Assembly (NCBI GenBank): GCA_938038825.1
Contig: CALHST010000273.1
Location: 1 to 5,485, forward strand
DNA length: 5,485 nucleotides
Direction: 5' to 3'
From: an uncultured Paracoccaceae bacterium
Lineage (GTDB): Bacteria; Pseudomonadota; Alphaproteobacteria; Rhodobacterales; Rhodobacteraceae
Positions 1-4,446 of this stretch are shown in pieces. Below the pieces are notes generated by a model. The model worked only from the letters and a program-made list of their open reading frames with translations. It was not told where the DNA came from and did not search any database. Both the position numbers and the translations under genes were made by a program. The first letter of the stretch is position 1. Every line of letters starts with the position of its first letter.

Positions 1-1509
1 ATCAATGCCGCATATCTCGGCCATTTTCTCTGGCGTGAAGTCTGCCAGATGCGCTTTTTCAGCTTCCCAGTTCTCGGTGTAGGCGTCGATATATTGCTGG
101 TCGTACAGGCCCTCTTCGACGATCACGTTCATAATCGCGTTCAGCATGGACACATCCGTGCCAGGCCGGAATTGCAGCATATGCGAGCTGAACCGTTTGA
201 GCGCCTGACCGCGGGGATCCATGACAATCAACTTGCCGCCGCGTTTGGTGAATTGCTTGAAATACGTTGCCGCAACGGGGTGGTTTTCGATCGGGTTGGC
301 CCCAATCACAATCGCCACATCGGCGTTTTCGATTTCGTTAAAGGTCGCCGTCACCGCGCCAGATCCAACATTTTCGATCAAAGCCGAAACTGAAGAAGCG
401 TGGCACAGCCGCGTGCAGTGATCGACGTTGTTGTGGCCAAAGCCTTGGCGGATAAACTTCTGGAACAGATACGCTTCTTCGTTCGTACACTTGGCCGAAC
501 CAAAGCCTGCCACTTCGCGTCCGCGCCCTTTCAGCCCCTTCGCAGCGAAATCGAGTGCCTCGTCCCACTCGGCTTCACGGAAGAACTCCTGCCAATTGTC
601 CGGGTGCACGTTCAATCCCTTTACGGGCGCGTCTTCGCGGCGGATTAATGGTTTTGTCAGGCGGTGCGGGTGATGGATGTAGTCAAACCCAAAGCGCCCT
701 TTGACGCACAACCGGCCTTCGTTTGCGGGGCCATTGATACCCTCGACATATTTCACTTTGCCGTCTTTGACTTTCAAAGACACTTGGCATCCCACACCGC
801 AGAACGGACAGACACTGTCGACTTCGCTGTCGAAATCCTTGCTATCGCCAGCCCCGGCGCCTTCGGTCACAGTCGCAGGCATCAACGCCCCTGTTGGGCA
901 GGCCTGCACACATTCACCGCAGGCGACACAGCTGGACGCGCCCATCGGATCGGCCAAATCGAACGTGGGATAGGAATCCTGTCCCCGCCCCGCCATGCCG
1001 ATCACATCATTGACCTGCACTTCGCGGCATGCGCGCACGCACAAACCGCACTGAATGCAGGCGTCCAAATTCACGCTCATCGCGATGTGGCTGTCATCCA
1101 GTAACGGAATACGACCCTCTTCCAACTTCGGAAAGCGGCTCTCGCTCACCCCGTTGGCGTCCGCCATGTCCCACAAATGCGCAGATTGATCATGGGCGAC
1201 GTCCCGGTCCGGCTGATCTGTCACCAGCATCTCAACCACCATTTTACGGGCCGTTTCCGCGCGCGCGGAATTGGTTGTCACAACCATCCCCTCAACGGGT
1301 TCACGAATGCACGAGGCAACCAATGTCCGCTCGCCATCCACTTCCACCATGCACGCCCGGCAGTTCCCATCAGGGCGATACCCTGGCGCAGGTTTGTGGC
1401 ACAGATGCGGGATCACAAGACCACGCCCATTGGCGACTTCCCAAATGGTGAGACCTGCATCAGCCTCAACCTCTTGCCCATCCAGCGTAAAGTGAATTTT
1501 GTTCGCCAT
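1..1509 (-). CDS. fdhF: Formate dehydrogenase alpha subunit, N-terminal 503 residues (3' part beyond left edge)
   Basis: Catalytic subunit of a cytoplasmic molybdenum (bis-MGD) formate dehydrogenase, which oxidises formate to CO2; also called fdhA or fdsA in related organisms. The frame is open from ATG at 1509 to the left edge. Domains in order: NuoG-like [2Fe-2S] domain with ligands C37, C50, C53 and C67; a ferredoxin-type pair of [4Fe-4S] sites at C151/C154/C157/C161 and C194/C197/C200/C204; then the molybdopterin oxidoreductase domain, with its own [4Fe-4S] site C234/C237/C241/C268 followed by K270. The active-site motif is H364-C-T-R-L-C369-H370: C369 is the expected Mo ligand, in place of the selenocysteine of E. 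coli FdhF, and H370 is the conserved catalytic His. There is no Cys between residues 68 and 150, so the NuoG N5-type His-Cys3 site is absent. Family members run about 900-960 residues, so roughly half is present. No signal peptide or Tat motif is seen. Start choice is supported by a good Shine-Dalgarno. The diaphorase subunits (beta/gamma) are not in the window. Confidence 0.95.
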   Translation of the reverse strand, partial: MANKIHFTLDGQEVEADAGLTIWEVANGRGLVIPHLCHKPAPGYRPDGNCRACMVEVDGERTLVASCIREPVEGMVVTTNSARAETARKMVVEMLVTDQPDRDVAHDQSAHLWDMADANGVSESRFPKLEEGRIPLLDDSHIAMSVNLDACIQCGLCVRACREVQVNDVIGMAGRGQDSYPTFDLADPMGASSCVACGECVQACPTGALMPATVTEGAGAGDSKDFDSEVDSVCPFCGVGCQVSLKVKDGKVKYVEGINGPANEGRLCVKGRFGFDYIHHPHRLTKPLIRREDAPVKGLNVHPDNWQEFFREAEWDEALDFAAKGLKGRGREVAGFGSAKCTNEEAYLFQKFIRQGFGHNNVDHCTRLCHASSVSALIENVGSGAVTATFNEIENADVAIVIGANPIENHPVAATYFKQFTKRGGKLIVMDPRGQALKRFSSHMLQFRPGTDVSMLNAIMNVIVEEGLYDQQYIDAYTENWEAEKAHLADFTPEKMAEICGID

Positions 1510-1516
1510 GGTGCGA

Positions 1517-1523
1517 CTCCCTT
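1517..1523 (-). promoter_or_regulatory. Shine-Dalgarno of the formate dehydrogenase gene
   Basis: On the minus strand AAGGGAG lies 7 nt upstream of the ATG at 1509. This spacing and purine run fix the start of the formate dehydrogenase subunit. The protein then begins directly with the beta-strand of the [2Fe-2S] domain, as expected for the family. Confidence 0.75.
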
Positions 1524-1644
1524 ATCGTCACCGCTCTGTATAGAGACACCCAATCCACCCCGTCAGACCCAAATCCGACGAATTCAACAGTCTCTCCGCC
1601 ATCAAATACGCCCTGCGTTTCCGATAAAGAACAAAATGCCCCTA

Positions 1645-1680
1645 TTTTCTTTTTGCCAAAAATATCCCCGCCGGAGGCTC
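1645..1680. repeat. Possible dispersed Roseobacter-type intergenic element (T-rich run followed by CCCCGCCGGAGG)
   Basis: The stretch holds TTTTCTTTTTGCC, then AAAAATATCCCC and GCCGGAGGC. From memory, very similar strings (TTTTTGCCAAAAATA followed by a CCCGCCGGAGG core) recur between genes in Rhodobacteraceae genomes. Only one copy is present here, so the repeat status cannot be shown from this window. Read on the minus strand it is a GC-rich block followed by T-runs, which loosely resembles a terminator, but I find no good long stem. Confidence 0.3.
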
Positions 1681-1681
1681 C

Positions 1682-1712
1682 CTCCCCTAGCGTGCGCACG
1701 AACGCTCCCCTA
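1682..1712. promoter_or_regulatory. Candidate operator: palindrome flanked by 8-bp direct repeats
   Basis: CGTGCGCACG at 1691-1700 is a perfect 10-bp palindrome. It is flanked by two copies of CTCCCCTA at 1682-1689 and 1705-1712, 23 bp apart start to start. A further inverted pair, AGCGT at 1689-1693 and ACGCT at 1702-1706, overlaps it. The element ends 32 bp before the phosphatase start, where a promoter or operator would be expected. That it binds a regulator is inference; GC-rich alphaproteobacterial DNA produces short palindromes by chance, so the call is tentative. Confidence 0.3.
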
Positions 1713-1744
1713 TCAAAGATCCAAAGCACTCGAAGGCAGGCTCT

Positions 1745-2398
1745 ATGTCCCACATTACTCTCGTCCGTCACGGCCAAGCCAACAGTGATGCAAAAACCGA
1801 AGAAGATTATGACCGCCTCAGCCCACTTGGCCACCAACAAACCACATGGCTGGGCCAACACTTCAAGGCCGCAGATCAGCACCACACCCGGCTTTATTCC
1901 GGCACGTTGCGCCGTCAGATCGAAACTGCACAAAATCTTGATACAGGTCTCGATTTGATTCAGGATCCGCGTTTGAACGAGCTTGAATACTTCACAATGG
2001 CTCAGGCACTGGAATCCGAACATGGCATCCCGGCTCCGACTGCGCCCGCTGAATTTGCAGCGCATTTTCCAATCACTTTGAAAGCATGGGAAGACAACCG
2101 GATCGAAGGCGCACCCGAAACCTTCGCAAGTTTTCAAGCCCGAGTTGCGGACGCGCTGGCCGAGATGAAATCCGGCGCGGGCCCTGCCCTTGCCGCCACG
2201 TCTGGCGGTGTCATCGCGATGAGCATGCGTCTTCACCTTGGGCTTGACGTGCCCTCCATGGCCCGTGTTGGACTTGCCATCATGAACAGCTCTGTCCACC
2301 GCTTTTTTCCGGTAGGTGGCACATGGTCCCCGGTTATGTTTAATGCCATTCCGCATCTGGAAACCCCGGATCGCCACGCCGCACAAACCCACGTATAG
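1745..2398 (+). CDS. Histidine phosphatase (phosphoglycerate mutase-like) family protein with His-to-Ser change in the second catalytic motif
   Basis: A 217-residue single-domain protein of the histidine phosphatase superfamily, whose members transfer phosphate through a phospho-histidine. The N-terminal LVRHGQA places R8, the nucleophile H9 and G10. The SGTLRRQIETA segment gives the expected phosphate-binding arginine at R57, and NELEYF contains the likely acid residue E79. The second catalytic histidine, normally in a (S/T)HGG motif, is replaced: residues 151-155 read ATSGG with Ser at 153 (codon TCT at 2201). Length is normal and the frame intact. A moderate Shine-Dalgarno, GAAGG at 1732-1736, lies 8 nt before the ATG. 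No signal peptide is visible, so it is probably cytoplasmic. It is followed by a GST gene whose ribosome site overlaps this stop, so the two are probably co-expressed. Substrate unknown; a binding or altered-mechanism phosphatase is possible. Confidence 0.9.
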   Translation: MSHITLVRHGQANSDAKTEEDYDRLSPLGHQQTTWLGQHFKAADQHHTRLYSGTLRRQIETAQNLDTGLDLIQDPRLNELEYFTMAQALESEHGIPAPTAPAEFAAHFPITLKAWEDNRIEGAPETFASFQARVADALAEMKSGAGPALAATSGGVIAMSMRLHLGLDVPSMARVGLAIMNSSVHRFFPVGGTWSPVMFNAIPHLETPDRHAAQTHV

Positions 2399-2401
2399 GA
2401 G
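2397..2401 (+). promoter_or_regulatory. Shine-Dalgarno of the GST gene overlapping the phosphatase stop codon
   Basis: AGGAG begins inside the TAG stop (2396-2398) of the phosphatase gene and lies 6 nt before the GST ATG at 2408. This spacing fixes the GST start. It suggests a shared transcript and translational coupling, with ribosomes finishing the first gene at the initiation site of the second. Confidence 0.8.
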
Positions 2402-2407
2402 TCGAAT

Positions 2408-3028
2408 ATGCGTCTACATTTTGCCCAAAACACCATCGCTGTCGCCGTTGCGGTCGCGCTGGAAGAAGCCGGAATTGACTACGAACCCGTGGAAGTAAGA
2501 TTTGCAGAGGCTGAGCAAACCAAACCGGACTACCTTGCCATCAATCCCAAAGGGCGCGTGCCCGCTTTGGAAACCGAAGGGGCAATCTTGACCGAAACAG
2601 GGGCCCTTCTGGATTACATTGGCGCAAAGGCACCGCAAGCCAACCTTGTGCCCCAAGACGCGTTGCAGGCTGCTCAGATGCGCAGTGTAATGTATTATCT
2701 GGCATCAACCGCACATATCAATCACGCCCATAAAATGCGAGGGCACCGCTGGGCCGATCAACAATCCAGTTTCGATGACATGACCCAAAAAGTCCCGGAA
2801 ACCATGACAACCAGTGCGCAATTTTTAGAAGACCGCTGCCTGACAGGCCCCTTCGTTCTGGGCGCTGACATCTCGATTGCGGATCCCTATCTGTTCATCA
2901 TCGCAAGCTGGCTTGAAGGCGACGGCGTCGCTCTTGCAAACTTCCCCAAAATTTCTGCCTTTTTAGAGATGATGAATGCTCGTGCATCTGTCGTGGCCGT
3001 ACGGGACAAAGGTATTCTGACCCTGTAG
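2408..3028 (+). CDS. Glutathione S-transferase family protein lacking the usual beta-class catalytic Cys/Ser
   Basis: A 206-residue cytoplasmic protein with the two-domain GST layout. The thioredoxin-like N-domain covers about residues 1-75: NPKGRVPAL holds the cis-proline P52, and E63-T64 in LTETGALLDYI is the glutathione gamma-glutamyl-binding pair. The all-helical C-domain (about 85-206) has the conserved SIADPYLF segment with D159, the folding (N-capping) motif of GSTs. The N-terminus MRLHFAQNTIAVAVAVAL aligns with bacterial beta-class GSTs, where C10 and S11 normally sit; here they are I10 and A11, and no Tyr is in the alpha/mu/pi position. The fold is clear but the chemistry is not: it may activate glutathione differently, bind it without catalysis, or serve another thiol reaction. 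Second gene of the phosphatase unit. It ends in the convergent gap before a terminator hairpin. Confidence 0.9.
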   Translation: MRLHFAQNTIAVAVAVALEEAGIDYEPVEVRFAEAEQTKPDYLAINPKGRVPALETEGAILTETGALLDYIGAKAPQANLVPQDALQAAQMRSVMYYLASTAHINHAHKMRGHRWADQQSSFDDMTQKVPETMTTSAQFLEDRCLTGPFVLGADISIADPYLFIIASWLEGDGVALANFPKISAFLEMMNARASVVAVRDKGILTL

Positions 3029-3063
3029 CGCGTGCTTTTCTGGCCACTTGACTGTGCTGTAAC

Positions 3064-3089
3064 AAAAAAGAGGGGCCAATCGCCCCTCT
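3064..3089 (-). terminator. Rho-independent terminator of the MFS-DUF3833-SDR operon
   Basis: AGAGGGGC (3069-3076) pairs perfectly with GCCCCTCT (3082-3089), giving an 8-bp stem and a 5-nt loop. On the minus strand the stem is followed by a T-run (complement of the A-run at 3064-3068), 41 bp beyond the SDR stop codon. That is a textbook intrinsic terminator for the leftward operon. For rightward transcription from the GST gene the hairpin is followed only by CTGTCC, so it would be weak in that direction, though the stem may still block read-through. Confidence 0.9.
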
Positions 3090-3129
3090 CTGTCCAATCA
3101 GGTAAGACACAGGACCGGCCTGCGCCAAT

Positions 3130-3864
3130 TTACGCGAAAATGCGGTAATACAGCCAATCCGGAAGAAACTGCGCCAGCCGGAAAAGAGAACCAAACGCAA
3201 ACGGAAAGCTCTTTTTAAAGGCATCCGAATTCATATGCTCAAACATTTCTTGGGCCGCGGCTTCAGGCTCCATGATGAACGGCATCTTGAACGTGTTCTT
3301 CTCGGTCATGCCAGTTTTGATAAAGCCCGGATTCACCACCTGAACATCAATCTGTGTTTTGCGCAGATCTGCGTACATGCATTCTGCCAACGACATCGTC
3401 GCAGCTTTGGATGCGGTGTATCCAATCGACGCAGGCAGACCCCGGAAGCCCGTCAGGCTTGAGGTAATCACCACATGGCCGGCATCGCGTGCAACCATGC
3501 TGGGCATCACCTGCCCCAAAACCCGCAAGAACCCGGTGAAATTCACGTCCGCCATGGTCACTGCTTTTTCGCTGTCCCAATTGCGCGCGCTCATAGGCCA
3601 ATAGGCCCCCGCGATCAAAATCAAACCATCGACATCGCCAACATCTGCCGCCGCTTTGGCCACACTGGCGTCGTCCTGAATATCCATTACAACGGCGCGA
3701 CCCGTCCCGGGAAGCCCCGCAACAACCTCTGCCAACTTGTCACTATTGCGCGCCGAGACAATCACCTCGGCACCTGCGCGGCTTAGCATCTGCGCCAATG
3801 CTGCGCCCAAGCCTTCACTTGCGCCTACCAACCAATATCTCTTGCCAGCCCACTCTCGTTTCAC
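3130..3864 (-). CDS. Short-chain dehydrogenase/reductase (SDR) family oxidoreductase
   Basis: A 244-residue NAD(P)-dependent oxidoreductase of the classical SDR family, cytoplasmic. The GTG at 3864 is chosen as start. It overlaps the TGA of the upstream DUF3833 gene (GTGA, 4 bp), has AGAGGAG 11 nt upstream (3876-3882), and puts the Rossmann beta-strand at residue 10. A longer open frame back to 3987 would only re-read the DUF3833 gene. Motifs: cofactor loop G14-A-S-E-G18-L-G20, D61 (adenine contact), A85-G86 (NNAG position), and the full catalytic tetrad N108, S136, Y149, K153 (YTASK), then N178-P-G180. With no acidic residue fixed at the end of beta-2 by eye, NAD versus NADP preference is left open. 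The substrate cannot be deduced. The C-terminal tail, FPFAFGSLFRLAQFLPDW followed by LYYRIFA, is amphipathic and aromatic-rich and might touch the membrane. Last gene of the operon, followed by a terminator. Confidence 0.93.
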   Translation of the reverse strand: MKREWAGKRYWLVGASEGLGAALAQMLSRAGAEVIVSARNSDKLAEVVAGLPGTGRAVVMDIQDDASVAKAAADVGDVDGLILIAGAYWPMSARNWDSEKAVTMADVNFTGFLRVLGQVMPSMVARDAGHVVITSSLTGFRGLPASIGYTASKAATMSLAECMYADLRKTQIDVQVVNPGFIKTGMTEKNTFKMPFIMEPEAAAQEMFEHMNSDAFKKSFPFAFGSLFRLAQFLPDWLYYRIFA

Positions 3865-4442
3865 GCTGCTTTTCGCTCCTCTAATGACACGGGTCGCATC
3901 GTTGCGACCAACTCGGCCACTTGAATTCCGAACTTGCGGAACTGTGACCGATTGATGATTGCGCCGCCCGGCGCCAGATACATCCAATCCACCACATCCA
4001 GCACGTGACCGCCAGAGCCTTCTGGCAACCGAAGCTTGTATTTCAGCTGCACGGCGTCCCCCATTTGCACACCGGTGCCTGTCCCAACAACGTCATCCGC
4101 AGTCGCTTTTATTGAACCATCATTGCTTAAAACCAAACGCCACGCACGATTTTGCACGGATCCGTCGTCATATCGAAACACTTCCTCCATCACGCAAATG
4201 TTGTTTTCCCAACTGCACTCAAATTGGGCTTCAAAGCGCGAAGACACCCGACCAAACGGTCCAAAGATCGCCCCTTCACACAGAATCACTCCGTTGAACT
4301 GTGTGCGAATATCAAATTCACCCGCTTGCGCGCTGGAATAATGCTCGGGGGATTGGCTCAGAAAACTGGCATATCGTCCCCGCGCCCAAAACGCGAAGAC
4401 GGCAAAGACCACTCCGAGAAGTACCAAAAAGACGGTATCCAT
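3861..4442 (-). CDS. DUF3833 family protein with N-terminal membrane anchor
   Basis: A 193-residue protein recognised as DUF3833 from its conserved pattern: F49-N-G51, repeated glycines G57/G61/G64, FRYDDG at 89-94, W101, D117-VVG, W153 and N164 followed by FGI at 171-173. Function of the family is not established. Residues 2-20 are a single hydrophobic helix followed by R21 and R23, so the protein is probably anchored in the inner membrane. Unlike many relatives I recall as lipoproteins, there is no Cys after the hydrophobic stretch to act as a lipobox. Whether the globular beta-rich part is periplasmic is inferred, not shown; it has three Cys (55, 76, 83). It starts 4 nt after the transporter stop, with only a close AGGA (2 nt from ATG) or AAGAGA further up, so translation probably depends on coupling. 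Its stop overlaps the SDR start. The family is often seen beside SDR, transporter and cyclopropane-fatty-acid-synthase-like genes. Confidence 0.85.
   Translation of the reverse strand: MDTVFLVLLGVVFAVFAFWARGRYASFLSQSPEHYSSAQAGEFDIRTQFNGVILCEGAIFGPFGRVSSRFEAQFECSWENNICVMEEVFRYDDGSVQNRAWRLVLSNDGSIKATADDVVGTGTGVQMGDAVQLKYKLRLPEGSGGHVLDVVDWMYLAPGGAIINRSQFRKFGIQVAELVATMRPVSLEERKAA
3876..3882 (-). promoter_or_regulatory. Shine-Dalgarno of the SDR gene, inside the DUF3833 gene
   Basis: On the minus strand AGAGGAG lies within the last codons (Glu-Glu) of the DUF3833 gene, 11 nt before the GTG start at 3864. Spacing is longer than ideal, but the GTGA stop/start overlap allows re-initiation by the terminating ribosome. 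Confidence 0.6.
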
Positions 4443-4446
4443 AGTC

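Larger units (their letters stand above)
1510..1744. other. Divergent intergenic region between formate dehydrogenase and the phosphatase-GST unit
   Basis: This 235-bp gap must carry the promoters for both outward-facing units unless the phosphatase is read from further away. No convincing -35/-10 pair could be picked by eye on either strand. What is visible: an AT-rich run around 1644-1664, a GC-rich block around 1666-1688, a perfect 10-bp palindrome at 1691-1700 and repeated CCCCTA words at 1639, 1684 and 1707. A minus-strand open frame crosses the whole region but looks like an antisense shadow of the phosphatase gene. No tRNA, small RNA or riboswitch structure was recognised. Confidence 0.6.

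Noticed and set aside
664..1104. A plus-strand open frame of 146 codons with many His and Ala
   Set aside because: It lies wholly antisense to the two ferredoxin-type clusters of formate dehydrogenase, with no motif or ribosome site supporting it.
1674..1682. GGAGGCTCC as a hairpin or terminator
   Set aside because: Four-base arms with a one-base loop cannot form a stable hairpin, and no better stem was found around it.
1510..1744. Specific sigma-70 promoter boxes for either divergent unit
   Set aside because: Weak partial matches such as TATACA on the minus strand near 1540 have no properly spaced -35 partner, so no promoter was called.
1177..1788. A 203-codon plus-strand open frame over the 5' part of the formate dehydrogenase gene
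   Set aside because: It is antisense to the conserved Fe-S domains, shows no domain, and has Pro/Arg/His-rich composition typical of a reverse-strand shadow.
1466..2392. A 308-codon minus-strand open frame across the divergent intergenic region and antisense to the phosphatase gene
   Set aside because: Its translation is rich in Cys, Arg and Gly with no recognisable domain, and it overlaps both the start of the formate dehydrogenase gene and nearly the whole phosphatase gene, whose catalytic motifs are clear. It is an antisense shadow.
3865..3987. N-terminal extension of the SDR to an ATG at 3987
   Set aside because: The extra 41 residues do not resemble an SDR N-terminus and overlap the DUF3833 coding sequence; the GTG at 3864 fits the family and the stop/start overlap.
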